Positions 7,162-15,468 of a stretch of 64,000 bases of DNA are shown piece after piece. Made by a program: the position numbers and the translations under genes. Origin of the DNA: UBA5794 sp965368815 (GTDB lineage: Bacteria > Actinomycetota > Acidimicrobiia > Spongiisociales > UBA5794); NCBI GenBank assembly GCA_965368815.1, contig CBDUOH010000002.1:22661-86660 (forward strand). The letters run 5' to 3'. Within the stretch, counting starts at the first letter, position 1. The number at the start of each line of letters is the position of its first letter. The notes under the pieces were generated by a model that was given only the letters and a program-made list of their open reading frames with translations, was not told the origin of the DNA and ran no database searches.

Positions 7162-9423
7162 ATGGCAACCACCTTGCAGCGGTACTCCGCTGATGCCCAA
7201 CCGAGACCTGCCCCGGTTCGCACCGGAGTGCTGTCGCGCTGGCATCGCCTCCGTCGCGATCTCTCCCTGATATCAGTCATTGCGGCAGCGATCTGTGGCG
7301 TCGTTTTCGCATGGCCGGAGATGTTCATCGCAGGCGGCCTCACGCTCGCCGTGACCGTCGACGCACGGATCGCGCTTCGGACCCATCGATCCGGCTATCT
7401 GCCGTCGCTCCTGGCGGACATAACGATCACGGGCGTCACCTTTGCGATTGTGGCGGTTCCGCCTGTCGGTATCGCTGCTGCCACGACCTATTTCATCCTG
7501 CTCGTCGCCCTTCTCGGCCGGTCGTGGCGTGCATGGCCGGTGGGTGCCTATGCCGTCGTGGTCGGCGCTGGTGCATCGTGGGCCCGACCGATGTTGGGGA
7601 TGCCTGAGGCATCGACGATCCGGTTGGTCACCGCAGGCACCGTCGCCGCAGGCGTGTTCTCGATTGCCATCACCATCGTCGCCACCCGATTCGGATCGTT
7701 GCTGCGAAAGCGGTTCGACGAGGAGGAGACACGGGTACGGCGTTCACAGGCGGCATCGAGTGCTGCACGGGCGCTGGTGGCTCGAGACGACGGCCACGCT
7801 CTCGAGAATGCGATCGAGGCGATCAGGGCGGGTGTCAGGGCTGAGACGCTGTTCATCGAACACAACGAAATCGATCCTGCAGACGGCTTGGTGGGCGTGG
7901 TCGTGGGATCGAGTACATCCCGTGCATCGATCAACCATGTGTACGAGCCCGGTTTCCGAACCTCGTGGAGCGCCCTCGGTCGCGGCAAGGCCCATCTCGA
8001 GGGCGGTGCCCCGTTCTTCTACCGGATCGAGGAATCCGCCGGTACGGGAAGCGATCGTTCAGGAGCCGGGGGCGCGAACTCCGAGGTGAACATCCCGATC
8101 ATCTCCGACGGCCGATGGCTCGGCGTGGTGGGAGCGGCCGATTCCCAGCCGGGACGGCGTTGGCACACCGATGACCTCATCCTGCTCCGAACACTGGCGG
8201 ACCTCACCGCCGCCTTCTGGCAACGGATCGAGGATCTGCGGGTCCGCGACTCGCTCATCGGATCGCTCGATGGTCGTTTGCGTTATGAAGAGGCGCTTGC
8301 GAAGTCGTCCCAGGCGTTGCTGGGTGGAAAGGGGATGGGCGTCGAGGGCGCGCTTGACGCCGTTGGTGTCGCTGCCCGGGTGGACGAGGTGTACGTCACG
8401 ATGACGACACAGCTCGCCGACGAGTCGCTTGGCGCTGAGACCATCGAGAGTTGGGTTCAGCCGGGCATCCTGCCCACGAAGCCGGTGGGTGTCTCGATGC
8501 CGTACGACACGATGCCAACGGTTCGTGACGCCATCCATACGGGGGCTCTTGCGCGCACCGGGGATGGGATCGTCGAGGAACTCGTTGCACCCATCGAGGT
8601 CGGCGCCGGCGGGTTCGGAACGGTCGGGTTCGTCCGCCGCCAGTCGACCCAGCCATGGTCGAAGCGCGAGGCCGCGTTCCTGCGAACCATCGCTGACATC
8701 CTTGGTGCGTATTACGAGCGCGCCGAGACCAGGGAACGGCTCGAGTCACTGATCCAGTCGAAGAACCAATTGATCGCTTCGGTGAGCCACGAACTCCGGA
8801 CCCCGCTCACAGCCGTTGTCGGTCTCGCCGAGGAACTCGGTGCAGCCGACCAGCAGATTGCGCCAGCCGAGAGGCAGCAACTGATCGCTGTGATCGCCCA
8901 TGAGAGCAGGGAGATGGCCGATCTCGTCGAGGACCTCGTCGTGGCGGCGCAATCGGAGGATGGCGAGGTGAATGTGTTCCCTGAGCGAACCGACCTGTCG
9001 CTTCTGGCAGCCAACGTTGCTTCCCGACTGTCTCCCCCCGATGAGGTCACCCTCACCGTCGACGACCAATCCAGCGCGGCGTTCGCTGATCCCGTGCGTG
9101 TTCGCCAGGTCATCAGGAACCTCCTCACCAACGCCGTGCGGTACGGCGGTCGGCAGGTTCGCGTGACATTCGGCGGGGACGACCGTTGGGCGTATGTCGA
9201 CGTGCACGACGATGGAAGTGGTATCCCGGATCACGACCTCGAAGCGATCTTCGAACCTTTCCGGAGGTCGTCACACACAGCTCCGGCTCCGGGGTCGGTC
9301 GGGCTTGGTCTGACCTTGTCGAAGCGTCTTGCCGAGCTCATGGGCGGTTCGCTGTCGTACATCGACTCGGATGGATGCACGTTCAGGCTTACGGTGCCCC
9401 GCACGCCTGACGCAGCGACCTAG
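7162..9423 (+). CDS. Membrane sensor histidine kinase with GAF domains
   Basis: 753 residues; ATG with CGGAGG upstream. About five hydrophobic membrane segments occupy residues 34-175 (ISVIAAAICGVVFAW onward). Two GAF-like regions follow (roughly 205-355 and 375-520), then a HisKA dimerisation helix with the phospho-acceptor His543 in ASVSHELRTPLTAVVG, and a HATPase_c domain with the N box (RNLLTNAVRYGG), G1 (DDGSGIPD), F box (EPFRR) and G2 (GSVGLGLTLSKR). It autophosphorylates and would pass phosphate to a response regulator, but no regulator gene is adjacent, so it is an orphan kinase. The signal is unknown. Confidence 0.92.
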   Translation: MATTLQRYSADAQPRPAPVRTGVLSRWHRLRRDLSLISVIAAAICGVVFAWPEMFIAGGLTLAVTVDARIALRTHRSGYLPSLLADITITGVTFAIVAVPPVGIAAATTYFILLVALLGRSWRAWPVGAYAVVVGAGASWARPMLGMPEASTIRLVTAGTVAAGVFSIAITIVATRFGSLLRKRFDEEETRVRRSQAASSAARALVARDDGHALENAIEAIRAGVRAETLFIEHNEIDPADGLVGVVVGSSTSRASINHVYEPGFRTSWSALGRGKAHLEGGAPFFYRIEESAGTGSDRSGAGGANSEVNIPIISDGRWLGVVGAADSQPGRRWHTDDLILLRTLADLTAAFWQRIEDLRVRDSLIGSLDGRLRYEEALAKSSQALLGGKGMGVEGALDAVGVAARVDEVYVTMTTQLADESLGAETIESWVQPGILPTKPVGVSMPYDTMPTVRDAIHTGALARTGDGIVEELVAPIEVGAGGFGTVGFVRRQSTQPWSKREAAFLRTIADILGAYYERAETRERLESLIQSKNQLIASVSHELRTPLTAVVGLAEELGAADQQIAPAERQQLIAVIAHESREMADLVEDLVVAAQSEDGEVNVFPERTDLSLLAANVASRLSPPDEVTLTVDDQSSAAFADPVRVRQVIRNLLTNAVRYGGRQVRVTFGGDDRWAYVDVHDDGSGIPDHDLEAIFEPFRRSSHTAPAPGSVGLGLTLSKRLAELMGGSLSYIDSDGCTFRLTVPRTPDAAT

Positions 9424-9429
9424 TCCGGC

Positions 9430-10464
9430 TCAGCTCGCGACTTCGGCGATCGTGCGAATCGTCGTCAGATCGGTCGATCCGATGATCAGCGTTGTCACGC
9501 CCGCGTCTGCCCAGGCATCGAGTCGGTCCTTGATGCGGGCTGCCGGCCCGACGAGGCATACCTCATCCACGAGTGCGTCGGGCACCGCCATGGTGGCCTC
9601 CATCTTCTTGCCGGACAGGTAGAGATCCTGGATGGTTTCGGCTGCCTCCTCGAACCCGTACCGATGCGCGAGGTCGTTGTAGAAGTTGCGACCCTTGGCT
9701 CCCATGCCGCCGATGTACAGAGCGATCCCCGGTTTCATCTGGAGTCGTCCGGCATCGACATCGTCGGTGACGAGTGCGGTGACCGTCGGTGCGATCTCGA
9801 ATCTGTCGGACTTGTCGGGTTCCGCGCTTGCGGCGAAGCCTTCTGCCAGCCGGGGTCCATACACAGATGCACTGCGCTCGGGGGAGAAGAAGACCGGTAA
9901 CCATCCGTCGGCGATCTCGGCCGTGAGGGACACGTTCTTTGGTCCGATCGCCGCGAGGAAGATCGGGATGTCAGGGTTTTTCGGCCCTTGCATCAGCTTG
10001 AGGGGTTTGCCGAGACCGGTCGAACCCTCGCCGATGTATGGCAGCTGGTAATAGTCGCCGTCGAAGGCCACCGGTTCCTTACGGGCGAGCATTGTTCGCA
10101 TCAGCGTCACGTACTCCCGTGTCACCCCGAGTGGCTTGCCGTAAGGGCGCCCGTGCCAGCCCTCGACGACCTGTGGACCCGATACACCGAGTCCGAGCAG
10201 GAACCGCCCATCGGACAGTCGATCGATTGTCGAGGCGGTCATGGCCGTCATTGCCGGTGTCCGGGCCGGCATCTGGAGGACCGCGCTGCCGAGCTTGATC
10301 CGTTCGGTCCTGGCTGCAATGAAAGCAAGCGGTGTCGCTGCGTCGGACCCATACGCCTCAGCGGTCCACACGCTGTCGTATCCGAGTTGCTCGGCCTCGC
10401 TCACAAGCATGAAATTGTCGGCGACCGCGGAGGCGGCGAGACCGAGATTCAATCCGAGTTTCAT
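9430..10464 (-). CDS. LLM-class F420-dependent oxidoreductase
   Basis: 344-residue bacterial luciferase-like (TIM barrel) monooxygenase/reductase family protein. The N-terminus MKLGLNLGLA, the AEQLGYDSVWTAEAYGSDA segment, LGSAVLQMPARTPAMTAMTA, GRFLLGLGVSGPQVVEGWHG and GPKNPDIPIFLAAIGPKN are typical of the mycobacterial-type F420-dependent subgroup. These enzymes use the deazaflavin F420H2 as a hydride source; the substrate cannot be told from sequence. It converges on the kinase gene, stops six bases apart, and lies 36 bp downstream of the small Cys-rich gene on the same strand. Confidence 0.88.
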   Translation of the reverse strand: MKLGLNLGLAASAVADNFMLVSEAEQLGYDSVWTAEAYGSDAATPLAFIAARTERIKLGSAVLQMPARTPAMTAMTASTIDRLSDGRFLLGLGVSGPQVVEGWHGRPYGKPLGVTREYVTLMRTMLARKEPVAFDGDYYQLPYIGEGSTGLGKPLKLMQGPKNPDIPIFLAAIGPKNVSLTAEIADGWLPVFFSPERSASVYGPRLAEGFAASAEPDKSDRFEIAPTVTALVTDDVDAGRLQMKPGIALYIGGMGAKGRNFYNDLAHRYGFEEAAETIQDLYLSGKKMEATMAVPDALVDEVCLVGPAARIKDRLDAWADAGVTTLIIGSTDLTTIRTIAEVAS

Positions 10465-10500
10465 GGTCTCAGGCTAACCCACTCGCTCTGACCAGTCGGA

Positions 10501-10707
10501 TCAACTGCTTGCTGCGGGTCGCTGTTCGCCGGGGTGGATCCGCAGCCTTAGCGGTGACACGAGTCCGACCCGGCTCATCGCATCGATGGCCGTCCGCTCG
10601 TCGTCGGCAAGTTCGAGGATTCCCTGATCGCCCAGCATCGCCGTCACGATGCAATCCTCACACGCACGCGTGTCGCGCATGTCGCAGACGTCACAATCGA
10701 TGATCAT
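10501..10707 (-). CDS. Small cysteine-containing protein, function unknown
   Basis: 68 residues beginning MIIDCDVCDMRDTRACEDC. Four cysteines in the first 19 residues (C5, C8, C16, C19) are spaced CX2C-X7-CX2C, as in a small zinc or Fe-S knuckle; the rest is an acidic helix (ILELADDERTAIDAMSRVG) and a basic tail. The Shine-Dalgarno AAAGGAGG lies five bases before the ATG, which is strong support for translation. It is divergent from queG (78 bp apart). I do not recognise a named family; metal binding is inferred from the cysteines. Confidence 0.75.
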   Translation of the reverse strand: MIIDCDVCDMRDTRACEDCIVTAMLGDQGILELADDERTAIDAMSRVGLVSPLRLRIHPGEQRPAASS

Positions 10708-10772
10708 CCGTACCTCCTTTGATGCCACAAACGTATCGACGAGGTATGACAGATTCGGGTCCGTCGGCCCGA

Positions 10773-10778
10773 TACGCT
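10773..10778 (+). promoter_or_regulatory. Candidate -10 element of a leaderless queG transcript
   Basis: TACGCT ends seven bases before the queG GTG, and no Shine-Dalgarno precedes that codon. With the usual 6-8 nt from -10 to transcription start, the RNA would begin at or next to the start codon. No convincing -35 was seen. Confidence 0.4.
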
Positions 10779-10785
10779 TCGTGGC

Positions 10786-11847
10786 GTGCTGGACGAGATC
10801 AGGGCGGTCGTGCCATCCGACGTGCGAGTGGGGGTCACCGACCTCGCGCCGTTCGACGATGCTCTGCGTGCAATCGAATCCCGCAACGCGGACGGGCTCA
10901 ATGGCGGTCTTGGCTTCGTGTACCGCTCGCCTTCGGTCGGGGCACATCCGTCCCGGTCGTTTCCATGGGGCAGATCGATCGTCGTCACGGCGGTTCCGTA
11001 TCTGGTCGATGGCGATGGTGTCGACGGTGATCTGGACTTTCCGAACGGGCGTGGTCGCCCCATCGCACGGTTCGCCGACGGCGACCGCTACGCCAGGGTC
11101 CGTGACGTTCTTGGTCGAATCGAGCGGCGGTTGGCGTCGGGGGGTCATCGCAGTGAAGTGGTCTTCGACGACGACCGTCTGATCGATCGCGCGGTTGCGG
11201 TTCGCGCCGGTGTGGCTTGGTCAGGCAAGAGCACGATGGTGCTGGCCCCCGGTCTGGGTCCATGGTTCCTGATCGGCTCAGTCGTAACCGATGCACCGAT
11301 GGCCTCCACCGAGCCGATGCGTCGCACGTGTGGCTCGTGCACAGCTTGCATTCCGGCCTGCCCGACGGAGGCAATCGTCGGGCCCGGCGTCCTCGACGCA
11401 AACCGTTGCCTTGCCGCCGTGCTCCAGCGACCCGGGTCGATTCCCGAGGAGCTCCGATCCGCAGTCGGTGGACGGGTCTACGGTTGCGACGATTGCCTCG
11501 TCGCCTGCCCGCCCGGGGATGCGGCCCTCGGTGCGGTACCCCGTGCGAGGCCGACCCTCGGGGCCCGTGATCTGCTCGGTGCGACTGATGCCGAGCTCGA
11601 TCGTGATCTTTCCCATTGGTACGTGCCCAAGCGGAACATGCGTTTTGTCCGGCGCAACGCACTCATCGCCCTTGGCAATACAGGTGACAGTTCGGACATC
11701 CCTCTCCTTGCCGGGTACGTCGGCCATCCGGATCCGCTGCTCGCCGAGCACGCAATCTGGGCCGTCCAGCGGATCGGCGGCGCCGAGGCGAAGGCGGTCA
11801 TCGATGTACAGGACGTCGGTCCGGCAGTACCTAGAGTGGCCCCATGA
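10786..11847 (+). CDS. queG: Epoxyqueuosine reductase family protein
   Basis: 353 residues. QueG reduces epoxyqueuosine in tRNA to queuosine using cobalamin and two [4Fe-4S] clusters. Seen here: RAGVAWSGKSTMVLAP in the cobalamin-binding domain, two ferredoxin-like motifs (CGSCTACIPACPTEAI and GCDDCLVACPPG), and a C-terminal HEAT-like segment (FVRRNALIALGNTGD, LLAEHAIWAVQRIGG) used for tRNA contact. The 4Fe-4S cysteines are complete. Start is GTG 10786, with no Shine-Dalgarno. Its stop overlaps the next gene (ATGA). No other queuosine gene is nearby, so substrate assignment rests on family resemblance alone. Confidence 0.85.
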   Translation: MLDEIRAVVPSDVRVGVTDLAPFDDALRAIESRNADGLNGGLGFVYRSPSVGAHPSRSFPWGRSIVVTAVPYLVDGDGVDGDLDFPNGRGRPIARFADGDRYARVRDVLGRIERRLASGGHRSEVVFDDDRLIDRAVAVRAGVAWSGKSTMVLAPGLGPWFLIGSVVTDAPMASTEPMRRTCGSCTACIPACPTEAIVGPGVLDANRCLAAVLQRPGSIPEELRSAVGGRVYGCDDCLVACPPGDAALGAVPRARPTLGARDLLGATDAELDRDLSHWYVPKRNMRFVRRNALIALGNTGDSSDIPLLAGYVGHPDPLLAEHAIWAVQRIGGAEAKAVIDVQDVGPAVPRVAP

Positions 11848-12134
11848 CACTTTTCTACGGCTCGGTACTGCTCGTCGGTTCGTTGCTCGCTGGCGTGTGG
11901 CTCGTACTGGCGGCGATTGCCGGATCCGTCGATGGTTGGTCCCATGTCGATCCCGATGCGAGATGGGGTTCGCTCGGTCGATCCGTGATCGCAGGATGCA
12001 TCGGATTCGGCATGGCCGGTATCTCGGTCCTCTATACGTCCTGGCCCGATTCCCTGTCGGTCGTCGCAGGGGCACTGGGTGCAGCACTGATGATCAAGGC
12101 CGCCCGTCTCTTCGGACCCACAGAGCCGTCGTGA
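11844..12134 (+). CDS. Small integral membrane protein, function unknown
   Basis: 96 residues with three hydrophobic segments: residues 3-27 (FYGSVLLVGSLLAGVWLVLA), about 48-65 (VIAGCIGFGMAGISVLY) and about 70-87 (LSVVAGALGAALMIKAA). A soluble loop with SVDGWSHVDPDARW lies between the first two. It overlaps the queG stop by 4 bp and the next gene start by 4 bp (GTGA), so all three are translationally coupled. No recognisable catalytic motif. Confidence 0.75.
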   Translation: MTLFYGSVLLVGSLLAGVWLVLAAIAGSVDGWSHVDPDARWGSLGRSVIAGCIGFGMAGISVLYTSWPDSLSVVAGALGAALMIKAARLFGPTEPS

Positions 12135-12889
12135 CCCTGTATCTCGTCGCCGACGTCCATGGCGCGGCGGAGGCGCTGTCGCGTGCAGCCCCTGAGGGCT
12201 CGACACTGCTTGTGCTCGGCGATCTCGTCAATCTGGTCGACTACCGCACCTTCGAAGGCATCGTGCCCGACGTGGTCGGTGTCGAGATCGTGGCTGCGAT
12301 CGTGGAGCTTCGCAGTCAACTCCGTTTCGACGATGCTTCTGCGCTGTGGGCCGACAACGCTGCGGGCAGGGTGGACGAGATCAGGGCAGAGGTAGCTCGA
12401 CGCATGGAGGAGGAGTACGCACGAGTCGGCGAGGCGCTCGCCCGTTACAACGCTTTCGTCACGTATGGCAACGTCGACAGCGTCCGGCTGCTCGAGGCAT
12501 CGTTGCCCGGTTCGGCCCGTTTCATCGACACCGACGTTATCGACATCGGCGGGTGGCGAATCGGGTTTGCCGGCGGCGGTGTTCCGTCGATCGGGTCGAG
12601 CGGCGAGGTATCCCACGCTGCGATGGCTGCCAAGCTCGACCGGCTGGGTCCCGTCGACGTACTGTGTACCCACGTTCCGCCAGCGGTCCCGATGCTTGCG
12701 TCCGATGTCATTGGTGGCAGGCCAAAGGGCTCGAGTCCGATCCTGGACTACATCAAGGAGCATCGCCCCCGATATCACTTCTTCGGCGACATCCACCAGC
12801 CCCGTGCGCTGACGTGGCGGCTGGGGGAGACGATGTGCCGCAACGTCGGCTACTTCCGGGCGACAGGACGGGCTTTTGCCTTTGGCTGA
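12131..12889 (+). CDS. Calcineurin-like metallophosphoesterase
   Basis: 252 residues. The metallophosphatase motifs appear in order: D8-x-H10 (VADVHG), GDLVN at 30-34 (Asn where many family members have Asp/Asn), YGNVDS in the middle, CTHVPP and FFGDIHQP near the C-terminus, giving the two-metal site. A helical insertion of about 70 residues (REVARRMEEEYARVGEALAR region) sits between motifs II and III. The GTG start overlaps the preceding stop (GTGA). Substrate unknown; phosphodiester or phosphoprotein hydrolysis are both possible. Confidence 0.85.
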   Translation: MTLYLVADVHGAAEALSRAAPEGSTLLVLGDLVNLVDYRTFEGIVPDVVGVEIVAAIVELRSQLRFDDASALWADNAAGRVDEIRAEVARRMEEEYARVGEALARYNAFVTYGNVDSVRLLEASLPGSARFIDTDVIDIGGWRIGFAGGGVPSIGSSGEVSHAAMAAKLDRLGPVDVLCTHVPPAVPMLASDVIGGRPKGSSPILDYIKEHRPRYHFFGDIHQPRALTWRLGETMCRNVGYFRATGRAFAFG

Positions 12890-13601
12890 TATCGATCTGG
12901 ACGTCCTCGCCGACGGATATCGACTCCGGCCCATGTCACCGACAGCAGCCGCGAGGGCAGCGACTGTCGCCAGGCGCTGCCTCGATCCACTCCTCGATGT
13001 GGGCGGTGGCCCGGGCAACCACTCGGCGGTGTGGGCGGGCCTCGGACGCCGGGCGGTTCTGCTCGACGTGGCGCCTGCGATGATCGAAGCAGCGCGGCGA
13101 CGCCCCAATGTGAGGGTGGTCCTCGGCGATGCCCAGTGTCTTCCGTTCGCATCGAACCAGTTCGGGCTGGCCTACTTCCACATGTCGATCCACTACGGCG
13201 ATTGGAGACGGACGCTCACCGAAGCAGCCCGGGTCGTGCGTCCGGGCGGGTTGATCGACGTCTGGACGTTTGATCCCGCAGACATCTCCACAAGCTCGCT
13301 CGGGCGCTGGTTTCCGTCGATCCGGCACATCGACGAGCCGCGATTCCCTGACCCGGTTGATCTTGCAGCCCATGTCGGCGCTTTGGTCAGCTCGGTCTCG
13401 ATCGCAACGATCGTCGAACCGATCGAGCGAACCGCAGCGAGCTGGACAGAGGCGGTTCGCGGTCGTTTCGTGTCCAGTCTCCAGTTCGTTCCCGACGATG
13501 AGATCGAGGCGGGCATCAGCGCGTTTCGTTCGACGCACCCGTCCGATGACGACATCTATCGCTACGAATCGGTGTTCACCCGGGTGACCTGCGTCGTGTG
13601 A
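12876..13601 (+). CDS. Class I SAM-dependent methyltransferase
   Basis: About 240 residues. Motif I is LLDVGGGPGNHSAVW, followed by an acidic residue at the end of strand 2 (VLLDVAPAMIEAARRR), motif II VVLGDAQCLPF and motif III-like ARVVRPGGLIDVWTF, typical of ubiE/Methyltransf_11 proteins. The start is uncertain: two in-frame TTG codons at 12876 and 12882 overlap the end of the phosphoesterase gene and no ATG or GTG is available before motif I. Substrate unknown. Translational coupling to the upstream gene is likely because of the 14-bp overlap. Confidence 0.82.
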   Translation: MPLADIDLDVLADGYRLRPMSPTAAARAATVARRCLDPLLDVGGGPGNHSAVWAGLGRRAVLLDVAPAMIEAARRRPNVRVVLGDAQCLPFASNQFGLAYFHMSIHYGDWRRTLTEAARVVRPGGLIDVWTFDPADISTSSLGRWFPSIRHIDEPRFPDPVDLAAHVGALVSSVSIATIVEPIERTAASWTEAVRGRFVSSLQFVPDDEIEAGISAFRSTHPSDDDIYRYESVFTRVTCVV

Positions 13602-13641
13602 GCGCTACGCTTCCATCGGTAGCAGCGGACAAGGAGTGGCG

Positions 13642-14085
13642 ATGGCAGTCGAGGGGACCGTGCAGCGAGTCGAAGTGTCGGCCGAGCCGCAGCATGTGTA
13701 CGAAGTTGCTCTCGATCTCGAGGCCTATCCGGCATGGGCCGGAGGTGTGAAATCTGTCTCCATCGCCGAGGAGGACGAACATGGTCGCCCTGCGAAGGCC
13801 GAGTTCGTGATCGACGCGATGATCAAGGAGATCTCGGCGACCTTCGTGTACAGCTACGACTATGACAACGGATTCGCCTGGAGCGCGGTGCCCAATGACG
13901 ACATCAAGTCGCTTGAAGGCAGGTACGAGTTCAACCCCATCGAGGGCGAGGCGACCGAAGTGGTCTATGCCCTCAAGGTCGAACCCGAGTTCGCCGTACC
14001 CGGGTTCCTGCGTCGGCAGGCGGAAAAGCAGATCGTCGGCACGGCATTGCGCGGGTTGAAGAAGCGGGCGGAAGCGACCTCCTGA
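13642..14085 (+). CDS. SRPBCC (START-like/polyketide cyclase) family protein
   Basis: 147 residues forming a helix-grip fold: an N-terminal strand (GTVQRVEVSAEPQHVYEVAL), DLEAYPAWAGGVKSVSI, several strands, and a C-terminal helix LRRQAEKQIVGTALRGLKKR. Such proteins bind hydrophobic ligands or lipids in the central cavity. I prefer ATG 13642, with AAGGAG five bases upstream, over GTG 13636, which overlaps that Shine-Dalgarno. It ends in a TGATG overlap with the ArsA-like ATPase, so the two are probably made together. Ligand unknown. Confidence 0.8.
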   Translation: MAVEGTVQRVEVSAEPQHVYEVALDLEAYPAWAGGVKSVSIAEEDEHGRPAKAEFVIDAMIKEISATFVYSYDYDNGFAWSAVPNDDIKSLEGRYEFNPIEGEATEVVYALKVEPEFAVPGFLRRQAEKQIVGTALRGLKKRAEATS

Positions 14086-15257
14086 TGCGGATCATCCTCG
14101 TCACCGGCAAAGGCGGTGTCGGGAAGACGACGATTTCCGCGGCAACCGCGATCGCTGCCGCCGATCGGGGGTATCGAACCCTCGTGATGTCAACCGATCC
14201 GGCACACTCCCTCTCGGATGCATTCGACGTGCCGCTCGGCGACCAACCTTCGATGGTCGTCCCGAATCTGGACGCCCAGCAAATCGACACCCAGCAGCGA
14301 CTCGAAGAGTCCTGGGGAGCGGTCCGTGACCACCTCACGGACTTGTTCGATTGGTCCGGACTGAAGGGGATCGAGGCAGAGGAGCTGACGGTGTTCCCGG
14401 GCATGGACGAGCTGTTCTCGCTGTCGGCCGTACGGGAGCACGCACGTTCTGGCTCGTACGATGTCATCATCGTCGACTGCGCCCCGACAGCCGAAACGCT
14501 GCGTCTGCTCTCGTTGCCAGAAGTGATGTCGTGGTACATGAACAAGCTGTTCCCCGCGTCACGACGGGTCGCCAAGGTCGTGCGTCCGCTGCTGTCGAAG
14601 GTCAGTGCCATGCCGGTCGCCGACGACGCCGTGTTCGACACCTTCGCCCAGTTCTACGACCGGCTCGACGGCATCAAGGAATTGCTGTCCGATCCTGAGA
14701 TCACCACGGCCCGCCTCGTGATGAACCCGGAGAAGATGGTCATCGCCGAGGCCAGGCGGACGTACACCTATCTCGGATTGTTCGGGTACGGGGTGGACGC
14801 GGCAATCGTGAATCGGGTGCTGCCCGACGTAGTCGAGGATCCATACTTCGAACGGTGGCGCAAGATCCAGGAGGGTCATCTGGCCGCCGTCGACGAAGGG
14901 TTCGCCGGTACCGATGTCCGGCGACTCCGACTGTTCTCGGAAGAGATGGTCGGGGTGGATCGGCTCCGAATCGTCGGCGAGGAGCTCTACGGCGACCAGG
15001 ACCCCACAGATCGCCTCTCGAGCGTCGATCCACTGCGGGTTGAGGACGTCGGGGACGATGTCGCCCTTGTTGTGACTGTTCCCCTGGCGAGCAAGGGCGA
15101 CGTCGAGGTGATGCGGCACGACAACGAGATCTTCCTGACGATTGGGCCGTACCGCAGGAGCATTGTGCTGCCCGACTCATTGAAGCGGCGTACCATTGCG
15201 GGTGCCAAGCTCGACGAGGGCGAGCTGCGAGTGGTTTTCACCTTGGAGGATGCATGA
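14085..15257 (+). CDS. ArsA/GET3-family ATPase with C-terminal HSP20-like domain
   Basis: 390 residues. A deviant Walker A GKGGVGKTT (8-16) is followed by STDPAHSLSDAF (switch I) and VDCAPTAETLRLLSLPE (switch II), the ArsA/GET3 family pattern. The last 80 residues (VALVVTVPLASKGDVEVMRH to RVVFTLEDA) look like the HSP20/alpha-crystallin-like domain found in actinobacterial and photosynthetic ArsA homologues. No ArsB pump or ars gene is nearby, so arsenite export is unlikely; a chaperone role for membrane or lipid-binding clients is plausible, and the coupled SRPBCC protein upstream may be a partner. That last point is inference. Confidence 0.85.
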   Translation: MRIILVTGKGGVGKTTISAATAIAAADRGYRTLVMSTDPAHSLSDAFDVPLGDQPSMVVPNLDAQQIDTQQRLEESWGAVRDHLTDLFDWSGLKGIEAEELTVFPGMDELFSLSAVREHARSGSYDVIIVDCAPTAETLRLLSLPEVMSWYMNKLFPASRRVAKVVRPLLSKVSAMPVADDAVFDTFAQFYDRLDGIKELLSDPEITTARLVMNPEKMVIAEARRTYTYLGLFGYGVDAAIVNRVLPDVVEDPYFERWRKIQEGHLAAVDEGFAGTDVRRLRLFSEEMVGVDRLRIVGEELYGDQDPTDRLSSVDPLRVEDVGDDVALVVTVPLASKGDVEVMRHDNEIFLTIGPYRRSIVLPDSLKRRTIAGAKLDEGELRVVFTLEDA

Positions 15258-15439
15258 GCCAGGAACAATCGGATCCGCTTGTCACCGCCGTCAGGTCGGC
15301 TGTCGGCCACCTCGGGAAAGCGGGTTTCGAGGTCGTCGCAGCGCTTGGTGCGTTGGCGACCGGACTCAGCAGGAAGCTCCGCAGCGACAACACCGACGAC
15401 GACGTCGACGGTGGCCCTGAGCGGATCCAGGTGGACTGA
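15254..15439 (+). CDS. Small protein of unknown function
   Basis: 61 residues (MSQEQSDPLVTAVRSAVGH onward) with one amphipathic or weakly hydrophobic helix at about 12-42 (GFEVVAALGALATGLSRKLR) and an acidic tail rich in Asp (DNTDDDVDGG). Its ATG overlaps the ATPase stop by 4 bp (ATGA), which supports translation. Size, tail and position suggest an accessory protein of the ATPase operon; no family recognised. Confidence 0.65.
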   Translation: MSQEQSDPLVTAVRSAVGHLGKAGFEVVAALGALATGLSRKLRSDNTDDDVDGGPERIQVD

Positions 15440-15456
15440 CGTCCATCGACGACTGA

Positions 15457-15462
15457 TACCCT
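15457..15462 (+). promoter_or_regulatory. Candidate -10 element of a leaderless glucokinase transcript
   Basis: TACCCT is separated from the ATG at 15469 by exactly six bases (TGCACC), and no Shine-Dalgarno is present. Same spacing as at 16837, 30296 and 56996. Confidence 0.45.
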
Positions 15463-15468
15463 TGCACC

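Noticed and set aside
14085..15257. Arsenite efflux ATPase (arsA of an ars operon)
   Set aside because: No arsB, arsR, arsC or arsD nearby, and it is a single-domain GET3-type protein with an HSP20-like tail instead of the duplicated ArsA of ars operons.
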